A DNA stretch of 64,000 nucleotides. Source: Rhynchospora pubera (Eukaryota; Streptophyta; Magnoliopsida; Poales; Cyperaceae). Shown here one piece after another: positions 32,951 through 42,415 of this stretch (the stretch's first letter is position 1; the number at the start of each line of letters is the position of its first letter). The stretch covers positions 27,029,432 through 27,093,431 of the forward strand of contig CM051461.1 in NCBI GenBank assembly GCA_028095005.1. Direction: 5' to 3'. A program made the translations under genes and the position numbers. Below the pieces are notes generated by a model. It worked only from the letters and a program-made list of their open reading frames with translations, did not search any database and was not told the origin of the DNA.

Positions 32951-35285
32951 AGAAGGAAAGGAAAATGCCCTGTATTACCTCAGCAGAATGCTCGTGGGGG
33001 CAGAACATGCATACACGCCAATCGAAAAGCATTGCCTAGCCCTGATATTCGCAGTAAAGAAGCTTAGGCATTATATGTTGGCCCATAAAGTCACATTAAT
33101 CTCCAAAACTGACCCGTTGAAGTACCTCATGACCCGACCGATGCTTACCGGAAGGCTGGCAAGGTGGGCAGTGGCTCTGATGGAATTTGATATAGCATAT
33201 GCGCCCCAAAAGGCTATCAAAGGACAAGCACTAGCTGATTTCCTAGCTGCTCATCCTATACCTGATGATTCCCCACTAGCATGCGACTTCCCTGATGAGG
33301 AGGCTATGCAGATAGAGGAAAATGAAACTTGCTGGAAGCTATACTTCGATGGATCTTCCTCCATTCGACCAACAGTCAAACCAAACTTACCAAAACGACA
33401 AGCAGGTGTAGGATTGGTGTTCGTCACCCCAGAGAAAGGCATTCTCCGACATGCTCTGAGCCTGACCGAACCATGCACAAACAACGAAGCTGAATATGAG
33501 GCCCTGATAGCTGGACTTGAAATTGCCCTTCAAATGGGTATTGAGCAGTTAGAAGTCTACGGAGATTCTCAGCTCATCCTGAGTCAGATCGAAGGCCTCT
33601 TCAAAATAAGAAAGCCAGAATTGGTCAAGTACCATGAAAAGGCCCTAGAATTGATGGCCAAATTTACATATATTACCTTCCAGAAAGTCCCGAGGTCTCT
33701 GAATGGCAAAGCGGATGCATTGGCTAGGCTGGCTAATGAACTCGGTGACCCGAATCAGGAAGAAATCCAAGTCCTGGTTCACCGCAGAAGATCTTTGTCC
33801 TCTTGCTTCCCAAAAGAAAGAAACGAGGAGGAAGAAACCCTGTTTACTGACATCCAAACACTCGAAAGAGAACATGAAAAAGAAGGGAGGGAAATCGCAC
33901 AAGCCATGACAATCGAAGGTTCGAACCAAGAGGACTGGAGACAGCCCTTTCTTGACTACTTCCAACAAGGAAAATTACCTCTGAACAAGGCCATTAGGGA
34001 GCAAATCAGAAAAAGGGCCCTAAGGTTCGTGTATGTGAACAACACACTCTATTGGAGATCCTATGAAGGATCATGGCTTAGATGCATATCGAAAACCGAA
34101 GCCAACCAAGTTATGCAAGAAATTCACTCGGGAGTATGCGGAGCCCATCAATCGGGCTCTCGGATGCGAGTACAAATCAAACTAATGGGCTACTACTGGC
34201 CCACCATGATCAATGACTGCGAAAACTTCTCCAGACAATGCCACATGTGCCAAATTCATGGAGATTTTATACATCAACACCCAAACGCACTACATCCTAC
34301 AGTAGTGTCATGGCCCTTCGAAATCTGGGGAACAGATATCATAGGCCCCATTGACCCACCAGCCTCAAATGGACACCGCTTCATATTGGCCGCTACGGAT
34401 TACTTCTCCAAATGGGCCGAAGCCAGGTCATACCGTGAAATTAAGGCCTCTGATGTGGTCAGGTTCTTCACCACTCAGGTGCTTTATAGGTATGGAAACC
34501 CAAGGAAAATAATCTCTGACAATGGGACGGCCTTCAAGAACGCCAAAATTGAGGCCTTCGCCGATAAACACAAAATTGAATGGAGATATTCCTCCATCTA
34601 CAACCCGAGAGCCAACGGACTAGCAGAGGCTTTCAACAAAACATTGATCAAGATCCTCCGCAAAACCATTGGAGGTAATCAAAGAAACTGGCATGAGAAA
34701 CTGCATGAAGCATTGTGGGCATATCGCATCACTCATAAAACAACAACCCAAGCTACGCCTTATTCTTTAGTGTATGGGGCAGAAGCAGTCCTACCAATCG
34801 AAGTGGAACTCCCGTCACTGAGAGTAGCTATGGCAGCACAAATCCCTCTGACTAAACAAACGCAACTGAGGTTGCAAGAGTTGGACGGAATGGATGAGAA
34901 AAGACTGGAAGCTCAACAAAACTTGGAGTTATATCAAGCCAGAATGACGCGGGCTTATGAAAAGCTATCAAGACCCAGAACATTCAAGAAAGGAGAACTA
35001 GTGTTAGTTTTGAGGCGACCTATCCTCGGCCGACACCATGGTCCTAAATTTGCACCAAATTGGGAAGGCCCCTATGTCATAGAACAAGCATATGAAGGTG
35101 GAGCCTACCTACTTGCAGATTCAAATGGAAAACACCCTGTCTCCTCCATAAATGGGAGATACCTGAAGAAATATTATGGACAAAACTACCCCGACATTTC
35201 CGCAACCCACCAAAGCCAAAGGAAGAGTAACCAACAAACTGACTGGGCAGATAATTGCGAGGCGGTCAACCACCTCTTCACTTAG
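32784..35285 (+). CDS. Gypsy RNase H, archaeal-type RNase H and integrase
   Basis: This frame carries the rest of pol, one base ahead of the RT frame; the useful part starts near 32853. The Ty3-type RNase H is first (LYTTALDGSLGALLAQE, then EKHCLAL and TDPLKYLM). A second, archaeal-type RNase H follows at about 33330-33740, with its acidic residues in LYFDGSSS, NNEAEYEAL, YGDSQLI and KADALARLAN. Integrase has an HHCC zinc domain (about 34120-34260) and the D, D, E residues in GTDIIGP (34332), SDNGTAF (34519) and NGLAEAFN (34614), then a GPY-type end (WEGPYVI). All motifs are intact. The dual RNase H is the clearest Tat-lineage marker. Normally this would be one polyprotein with the preceding frame. 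Confidence 0.92.
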   Translation: MSPLNGTRSARNLLKISNSIYKKPPVLAAPIQGKPLILYTTALDGSLGALLAQENEEGKENALYYLSRMLVGAEHAYTPIEKHCLALIFAVKKLRHYMLAHKVTLISKTDPLKYLMTRPMLTGRLARWAVALMEFDIAYAPQKAIKGQALADFLAAHPIPDDSPLACDFPDEEAMQIEENETCWKLYFDGSSSIRPTVKPNLPKRQAGVGLVFVTPEKGILRHALSLTEPCTNNEAEYEALIAGLEIALQMGIEQLEVYGDSQLILSQIEGLFKIRKPELVKYHEKALELMAKFTYITFQKVPRSLNGKADALARLANELGDPNQEEIQVLVHRRRSLSSCFPKERNEEEETLFTDIQTLEREHEKEGREIAQAMTIEGSNQEDWRQPFLDYFQQGKLPLNKAIREQIRKRALRFVYVNNTLYWRSYEGSWLRCISKTEANQVMQEIHSGVCGAHQSGSRMRVQIKLMGYYWPTMINDCENFSRQCHMCQIHGDFIHQHPNALHPTVVSWPFEIWGTDIIGPIDPPASNGHRFILAATDYFSKWAEARSYREIKASDVVRFFTTQVLYRYGNPRKIISDNGTAFKNAKIEAFADKHKIEWRYSSIYNPRANGLAEAFNKTLIKILRKTIGGNQRNWHEKLHEALWAYRITHKTTTQATPYSLVYGAEAVLPIEVELPSLRVAMAAQIPLTKQTQLRLQELDGMDEKRLEAQQNLELYQARMTRAYEKLSRPRTFKKGELVLVLRRPILGRHHGPKFAPNWEGPYVIEQAYEGGAYLLADSNGKHPVSSINGRYLKKYYGQNYPDISATHQSQRKSNQQTDWADNCEAVNHLFT

Positions 35286-35651
35286 GTAAAAGAATCTCTC
35301 ACGTCCCACCGGGTCAAGGCTCGACAGGGTACTCCGTTCCTTTGAACACTATGGGGTATCCCTGAGTCAAAACCCTAAAGTAATAAATTAACCTTTAAAT
35401 AAAATAAACCCTTTAAAATTCCCTAAAATGACCCCAAGTTGAAATCCTAAATAAAATCCAAGCCCAACAAAAAATGCATCTTATTCCAAAACATAAAAGC
35501 ATGTGACCAAAAGAAACTAGACCAAGCTAAAAGTATAGCTCAAATAAAAGATTAAAACCAAATCTCCCTAAATATTCTCAAATTCCTAAATAAAAAGGCA
35601 AATTTCAAAGCCCAAAATCCGAAAACTTCTAAAAATATACACAAAATGTCC
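35286..35651 (+). other. Sequence just after pol, no gene
   Basis: AT-rich, non-coding. It contains GTCCCACCGGG at 35303-35313, an 11-nt complement of the primer-site region, and otherwise nothing I can name. Confidence 0.5.
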
Positions 35652-36005
35652 TGTCCCACCGGGCCAAGATAAAAGGAGTGTTCTGTCCTTATGGGCATTC
35701 ATAGAACATTTCCTTTACAAATGGCCTACACCCCAAAATACGACCCTAAAGAAGTCTTGTGCTTTGTCCTTTAAACAAAGTACTAGGTGCCTGTTCATCT
35801 CACCAAATTAAAGGATGAACAAAAGTTCCGTGTCTTGAACTCTAAATTAAGACACAATGCGGTGATCTGTCCATCACACCTACCCAAAAAAGATGGCCAA
35901 AGTTTTGTGCTTTGTCCTTTAAACAAAGTACTAGGTGCCTGTTCATCTCACCGAACTAAAGGATGAACAAAAGTTCTGTGTCTTGAACTCTAAATTAAGA
36001 CACAA
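35652..36005 (+). repeat. Tandem array of perfect hairpins after pol
   Basis: A ~101-bp unit occurs twice (35757-35857 and 35905-36005, period 148, few mismatches). Each unit holds three consecutive perfect hairpins. In the first: CTTTGT/ACAAAG (35762-35780), TGTTCATC/GATGAACA (35792-35821) and GTGTCTT/AAGACAC (35830-35855). A fourth hairpin, TGTTCT/AGAACA, lies just upstream (35679-35708). The block opens with a 13-nt exact complement of the primer-site region (35652-35664). Such a dense series looks like a structured RNA region of the genomic transcript. Its function is unknown. Confidence 0.7.
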
Positions 36006-36256
36006 AAGGTGAAATTTACCATGGGATTAGTCAAAACCACATCCTCAACAGTTACAGATCGAAAAGACAACCTGTCTACTCAAAATATAATTCTTGCCAA
36101 AACCTACCAAAGAAAAGAAGACCAGACCGAACCTAAAAGCCCCTCTGAAAACGGAGAACACCACGGCTGATGTCCGCCAACCATGTCAAGGAATAGGCCT
36201 CATAAATCCTAATACCCAGAGGGGCCCATGGTCGTGTTGGGCCTTAAACCACCGAC

Positions 36257-36665
36257 TACGGTATGTTCCTAGCTGCCGTACCCAAAGAGCCAGGAGGAGA
36301 AGAAAAAAAACAATCTCACAACATAAGCATGTCCCTACGGTATGTTCCTAGCTGCCGTACCCAAAGAGCCAGGAGAAAACCCATCTCACCACATCAGAAG
36401 AGTGATATGGAACAGACAAGTCCCGACGGTACGTCCCTTACCGTCATACCAAAACAACCAACAGAAAATGATGCACAAAGTCCCGCCGCGGCCATGCTCA
36501 TTGCACGCCGTACCCACTGCGTGCCATACCCGGAACGCCTATTCTACATGTCGGAGCAGTAATATGGAACAAACAAGTCCCATCAGAATGGTCCTAGCTA
36601 CCAAGGCAACAATGTAGGATAGACAAATCCCACCGGTATGTTCCTTGCTGCCGTAACCAAAGAGC
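36257..36665 (+). repeat. Four diverged copies of a TACGG...CCGTA hairpin unit
   Basis: Copies start near 36257, 36336, 36425 and 36632. The two best read TACGGTATGTTCCTAGCTG followed by CCGTACCCAAAGAGCCAGGA, and TACGG pairs with CCGTA around a 14-nt loop. The later copies are weaker but keep part of the pairing. No gene is supported here; short plus-strand frames run through the repeats by chance. Confidence 0.65.
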
Positions 36666-36944
36666 AGGGAGAATAGCAAAAATATCTGTCCTACTAGCGA
36701 TATCGGGTGTCGCTATCTATGACAATCTAAATCAAATCACTAATAAACCTCAACAGATGTCCACAAACCAGAATCAACAGACCAAGAGTTATTAGGCTTC
36801 CAGATTGCCCTAATCAAACCATAAAATCAAAATACCAGACATAAACCATCCAAAATTACCACAGCTTGAATAACAACAAAAAAAAAACATACAAAACAAA
36901 GCAATGAAACAACAAAACCAAATGATCAAACATCCAAGATTTCT

Positions 36945-38250
36945 TCATATCGGAGGCACTGGAGGCGCCTGAGCTGCGGCCATCGCCCCTGCAAGGGTCT
37001 CTAAGGTATTATGAATTGACTGAAGCACTGCCTCGACATTCTCCAGTCGCTGGTCTAGCTCCTTAAAACGCTGGTCTATGTGTTCCTGGAGTGGAAAAGA
37101 TTCTTCAATGGCTGAGCCATCTGGAGAAGGGGGAGAAGCCTCTCTCACCGGACTATACTGATTCACGGCAGCAAACCTATGAAGGATATGACTGTTCACC
37201 GGGTAGTTGGGGTCAGGGACCAGAGTGCCATGAGCCATCTCCACCCACCCAAAGGAAGTCAAATCTAAGAGCAGGTTGCGCGGATACAGGATAAGCCGCT
37301 CAGTGATTGGATTCCCCCACAGTGTCTCAGGCAATGGAATCTGAGCCCGCTCTATCAAAGCCTCAATTAAGTTCCCATAAGGCAAATGGCCTTTGGGAAA
37401 CCTCGTGACATGATGCATGTTTTGGAGGATGAGACTGGGAAGATTAGCTTTACCGCGTTTAAGGAGCAATAAGCGAAGGTAGAACAAAGTCCCTGGGCGA
37501 GTCAAACCTGATAACTCACCCTGAGGAAAGAGGATGTAGTTAATGATCAAGAAAAATAACCTGAAAGAGATATATAAACTTCATGGTCATGAACTTGTCC
37601 TTCAGAAACAAACAAAAGAAACAAACAAAATAAAAAAAAACACACAAAAAGCAAAATTACCGATGAAGCGCAGGCAAATGCGCAGTAGAGACCAGTTCAG
37701 AACCAGCCTCAGATCTGGGTATCTTGAACCACTCACAATGGCCCCGGTATGTCCCTTGCTCACGAGGCCAACTTCCAAAGGCATAAACTGACAAGCCATT
37801 TAAAGTATCTGCGGCACCAATCAAGTCAGCCAAATCCTCCACCCCCATGTGAAAGAGCCTGCCAAAAAGATAAGAAGAGGCAGAAGGAGTATCATGGTGG
37901 TCAAATGTGACACGGAGGTTAGCATAAAATAGCTTGGTGATGTCCGGATGGTAAGGAGTATCAAGCCTTGACAAGCCGTGGAGGCTCCAGGCATTGAGCC
38001 ACCCTGTGATTAAATTCATATAAGGGGTGGTGAAACGCCCTTGAGAATGAAAGAAAAAGCAGGCGGAAGCTTCACGCCCCCCTTCGCCAATGTTACTTTG
38101 ATAACACTCAAAAGCCTCGTCGTCTCGAAACAGATAACGGTTGCCTGGGTCATATGACCAGTTAGGCTTGAAAGGTGGCACGCCTTGGACAAAGGAACTG
38201 CCCTCATCTCTGGGACGCTTGGGATTCCTCGGATCTATGACGCCGGCCAT
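36945..38250 (-). CDS. Antisense two-exon gene in the gypsy element, 'putative plant transposon protein'-like (401 aa)
   Basis: The model on the minus strand is 38250-37661 and 37560-36945, with one GT-AG intron of 100 bp in phase 2 (donor CG|GTAATT, acceptor CTTTCAG|G). It gives 401 aa starting MAGVIDPRNPKRPRDEG. The middle (NLITGWLNAW, DITKLFYANL, LRLLLLKRGKANLPSLILQN, LPYGNLIEALIERAQIPLPE) resembles the family named putative plant transposon protein, seen in Athila/Tat-type elements; its biochemical role is not known. Residues ~335-385 form a coiled coil (LQEHIDQRFKELDQRLENVE). A TATA box at 38321-38334 lies about 70 bp upstream. The intron points the 'wrong' way for the sense genomic RNA, so it survives retrotransposition. 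The family match is moderate; the splice model is well supported by frame continuity. Confidence 0.75.
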
Positions 38251-38320
38251 GGAAAATGAAGTCCAAGAAAGAAAGTTCAGAAGAAGAAGGAAATGATACG
38301 AGATACGTGCGCATGATGCC

Positions 38321-38334
38321 TTATATATATATAA
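38321..38334 (-). promoter_or_regulatory. TATA box for the antisense 401-aa gene
   Basis: On the minus strand the sequence reads CTTTATATATATATAAGG. It lies 70-85 bp before the ATG at 38250, which would leave a 5' leader of about 40-50 nt. This gives the gene its own promoter inside the retrotransposon. Confidence 0.55.
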
Positions 38335-38658
38335 AGGAAATTAGGGCACCAGAAAGCATACGTCTTTTCGAATTTACCCATAAATACAAAAGATCAAAAG
38401 GCGTGGCGGTTTGCAAGGAACGTGATCGCTTCGCGATCCAAGGATTTTAATGAAAAAATGATGAGCCCAATGACACCAAAATATAATATCCATGCCCATA
38501 AATCAACTACAATCAAGAGCCCAACAAAGGTCCAAAACATCACATAATCAAAAAGTCCAGCCGCTACAAAGTCAGGAGTGACCAACTAAACCAAGTCTAG
38601 AACTAAAACCATAACAAAAGAAAAGATACAAAGCGCCAACGCGCTACATAACTCCTAC

Positions 38659-41600
38659 TCAAAAGAAACCCATCATCAACTCAACCTCTCGAGAAGCGTC
38701 CGCCACGAGAGAGGCAAAACAAGGAAGGGCTAGCACTACACCTGCGAGAGCTCTCTCTGAATCATCATCAGAACCAACGTCCCTCCGGTGAGCTGACACC
38801 CCAACTATCGGCTCAACCAACACAGTATCTGGCGACAATGGCAAACTCGCCCCACCAGCAAATGGTGACACGGCCAAAGGAGTGGAATCAATGAGAAGAG
38901 CCTCCCACTCAGAGTAATCCAATGACGCCTCATCGAAAGACACCGGAACCATGTCCAACTCAGGAAAAAAGAAATCATGGAGGGTTTGAAAGGTAGGACT
39001 GTCTGAGGGAGTCTCTGCTGAATGAAAAAGAGAAGGTTATAGTACAAAATGATGAATGAAATACACGTCGTAATGTCAAAGGAAGCATAGATACGTACTT
39101 GAGCATGGGATGGAAGCATGATCCAGAATGTCTAACTCCATGCCAAGGACATGGCTCGTCAGCTCATCAACACTCATGAAACTCCGGAGGGACAGCCGAT
39201 ATAAATGACATAAATCCCGTAAGCCCAAAGCCCAAAACTCAATGCTAAAGGCCATCAGGATATAAGGAAGTCGACCTAAATGAAACGTGATAAGGAAAAT
39301 ATAAAATGAAACAGAAGGAAAATTAAGGTAAAAAGCTCAGTGAAATAAGGCATACCTAGACCTCGAAGCGCTGGAAAGATGGCCGGTGTCGGAGCAGTCT
39401 CACAGGAAAAGACGGTAACGGCAACAATCGCCATAGAATCATCCGTGACAGGGAAGTCACTCGCCTGGATAAATGGAGCCGGAGAGATCAGCCTGGGGCG
39501 CAGAATCTCCTCAAATGGCACGGCGACGGTCTCCACCTCGACCTCCTCCATCTCAATGTCCTCTGTAGCAACCACGGACTCAGCCAGAATGGCGCTACCC
39601 CATATACCGGAGCATGCAGTCCCTGGAAAGTAATACCATGACAAGTTTATAGCAAATCAAAATCAAATGAAATGAAGTCAGAAAGAAAAATGGAAATAAC
39701 GTACATGAATGTGGTGCAAGGAGAGGAGGCTCCATGGAAAACCCGTCATCTGAAGGGCTCTCCCTCAGCCGCCGTCGAAGCTCATACCGGGTCGCTTCTT
39801 CCTCCACCAAAGAATCCTCACGTCGCCTTTTCAGCCGCCTAGCTGCTTCCTCAGCCAACTCATCAGGGTATTCAGGAGAAGGACAACTTGAAGGGGCCAA
39901 CTCCTCATTTTCCACCGAAAGAGGGAGCCTATGAACACCTATAAAACCAAAACCATGACAATTCCACATCGGTGATAAAATTAAACAAAAAGAAGAGAAA
40001 TGCAATACCTGAGTAGATAGCCCAGCGTCCATAAGGCTCAGATGCAAAAGCTTGGGGAGACTCTCCCTCAATAGGAGAAATACCCTCTACTTTGAAGTGA
40101 AAATGACCAAAATCATATCCACCAAGACCTGCCTCAAAGAACAAATCATCATAAGAAAGAGAGAAGGTAACCAAGAAGGTGATTCAAATGAGAAAGGAAA
40201 GTAACGAACCAGGGAAATGGCCGTCAGGAAGCGAAGGAGGGTCTACATACTCCAAAGACTTCACGCCAACCGGCACAAAACCATCAACTCCAAAAGAATT
40301 CTTCAGTGGTCTGAAACCGCCTCGTCTAACCTCCGGATTTTGTGGAACAATCCGAGAACGAGGGTAAACTTTCTCCTTTAGGATGGCCACACTAACATCA
40401 TGAGGAATCTTAGACCAACCTCTGAACCACCTGTCATAATCTCCAGTCAATGTCCCCAGGCGAGAAGCCGGAGGAACAATGCAACTAGTATCGGTGCCCA
40501 AACGCACTGAAAATGCACTAAAAGCTGCACATGACGGCAAAGTGACTCGAGGAGAGTCAGGAAAGCTGAAAACTGCTGGAATAGCCTGGTCATACCCAAA
40601 CTGCCAAGCACAACGGTGAGGGCTGTAAACCTCATGGATCACCCTATTCCCCATGCGAATGGATAAACACCCCGCTCTAATACTGACGGCATAGTCTCGA
40701 TCCCGCCTGTGTCGAGGGGAACACAACTTAGGACAGGCCCCCTTCTGACGAGGCGCCACATCCTTGACAATGTATGGCTTCCCAGTGTCTTTAGGCCATC
40801 CCTTATTGAAAGCCTCAGGGCGATAATCCACAATGTACTGACTGCTCTGAGTAAAGCACAAATGGGCGGTAATCTGATCCGGATCACGGACGGTGCAACC
40901 AGCAATATGAATCAAACCTGGCAATGACTGCCTCATGCCAGCAGAAGTCAACGGAGTATAACACTTCTCCCAGTAAAGATAAAACCAACCAGAAAGGATG
41001 TGTAAAGGCATAACCACTGTGGCCTTGGAAGGATCCCTCGAAGAAGTAAGCTCTCTCATGGACCTATAAAGGTTCACTAAAGCTGGAATAGCCAATGAGA
41101 CCCGCTTACCGCGAGCCAAGGCATTCGCCACCACAAAGACCCCAGGACGGATATACCCAGCTGGCTCGTAGATAATCAAGAAATAGCACAACCACCAAGC
41201 CAAAAAAGCAGTCAAGACTGTCTCATCGTCCAACTCATGTGAACAGAAATCTGAGAATGATACCCGCTCAGAGGGAATATATGTCTTGTCGGAACCCAAT
41301 TTGATCGGCTCCAAAGGATTAGCAAAACGCGCAGCCCTCGTCTCAGGTATCAAGTCTGTGAAATAGCGAACCCAGTCTCTCAACGGGACATCCCTGTCCA
41401 AGCCACGCTGACCACGTGACATGGCAATCTCATAATAAATCTGGAAAACTGCCCGGAGTGAAGCAGAATGTAAGGGGAACCCTTTATGATCAGGACCATA
41501 AAGCTCAAAATCAGGCGGTACCCTCTCCTCATAAACCAACCCCTCTACTGGCACCCCCATAAGGCCAGACATCTGCTGGAGGTCGATAGTAGCGTCGCGA

Positions 41601-42262
41601 TCCTCTAAAGGAAAGGTGTTATGAACATAATTCCAATTGGAGGCCATTGCTTTCAGAAGGTTGGAACTCCATGTATACTCAAACAAGGCCAAAATCACAC
41701 CTCCAAAAATCTCAACCTTATCCAATTTCTTCCCCATACTGCACAAAATATATCGGGTCCATTCAACTTGCCCGGGACTCCATTTCAAATCACCCTGAAC
41801 CCTCAAATTCCCAGGAGACCAAGGGATAACATGCCCCTCCATCATCTCCATACTCAACAAGTGAAAGTCAGCAGAAAAAGTAGAACGACCAGTGGGGCTC
41901 AGAAAAATACCTGCAAGGTCACCAGAGGGAATGCCACGCCGATCCCGACTGATGGAACAATGGGAGGTATAGTACCTATCTCGACGCTCTTCAGTGCGTG
42001 AAGGAGGGTCAACAGCAAGGCTTGGATAGTCATAGATGGCCGGTAAGGGTAAACGATTGTGCCGAACCAAAAGCCCGTGGAAATTATCTCTTCCTCTGAG
42101 AATAGCACGCCTCCATAGACGGTGAAGGTGCACATGAACCTTCTGAGGATCCAAATAATCATTGATATAAGACTCAATGGCCTCATCCGAAGGACCATAG
42201 AAACCCGTCCTGACAATCTCAAACCGAGGGACGGTGTCATAAATCTCATCAACCAAAGCCAT
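38659..42262 (-). CDS. Antisense six-exon gene in the gypsy element with a plant-mobile-domain-like region (1068 aa)
   Basis: Exons on the minus strand: 42262-40210, 40128-40009, 39938-39705, 39622-39356, 39275-39099 and 39014-38659. All five introns are GT-AG, 70-84 bp long and phase 1, and the joined frame is open for 1068 aa, so the model is self-consistent. Residues ~185-445 resemble the plant mobile domain (PMD): NWNYVHNTFPLEDRDATIDL, MSGLMGVPVEGLVYEE, and TAFLAWWLCYFLIIYE then LARGKRVSLAIPALVNLYR. PMD proteins include MAIN/MAIL1, linked to silencing and genome stability, and transposon-borne relatives. Exon 3 has a basic cluster (RRLKRRRED) that could be a nuclear signal; the C-terminus is acidic. 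The start is the ATG at 42262, six bases after a 3' splice site and 154 bp from the LTR. Confidence 0.8.
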
Positions 42263-42268
42263 GATTAC

Positions 42269-42286
42269 CTACGAAAAAAAAAAAGT
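42269..42286 (-). promoter_or_regulatory. Candidate 3' splice site before the antisense PMD-like ATG
   Basis: On the minus strand a long T-run ends in CGTAG, followed by GTAATC and the ATG at 42262. It implies a 5' UTR intron whose donor and promoter would lie in the adjacent LTR, read antisense. The layout mirrors the sense gag start, where CAG is followed by GAATC and ATG. Confidence 0.45.
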
Positions 42287-42362
42287 AAAGACCATGTCAA
42301 ATACCCAGAAAATGCCCAGAAAATGCCCACAAATTACCAAGAAAATGCCTAGAAACGGGGGA

Positions 42363-42411
42363 CACCAGAGTAGACTGATCGATGTGTCTCACAGTCCACT
42401 CTGGTGGGGGG
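42363..42411 (+). promoter_or_regulatory. Polypurine tract with an adjoining 15-bp hairpin
   Basis: The polypurine tract GGTGGGGGG (42403-42411) lies four bases before the 3' LTR. Directly upstream and partly overlapping it, CACCAGAGTAGACTG (42363-42377) pairs with CAGTCCACTCTGGTG (42392-42406) with a single mismatch around a 14-nt loop. The hairpin may affect plus-strand priming or 3' RNA processing. Confidence 0.7.
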
Positions 42412-42415
42412 CATT

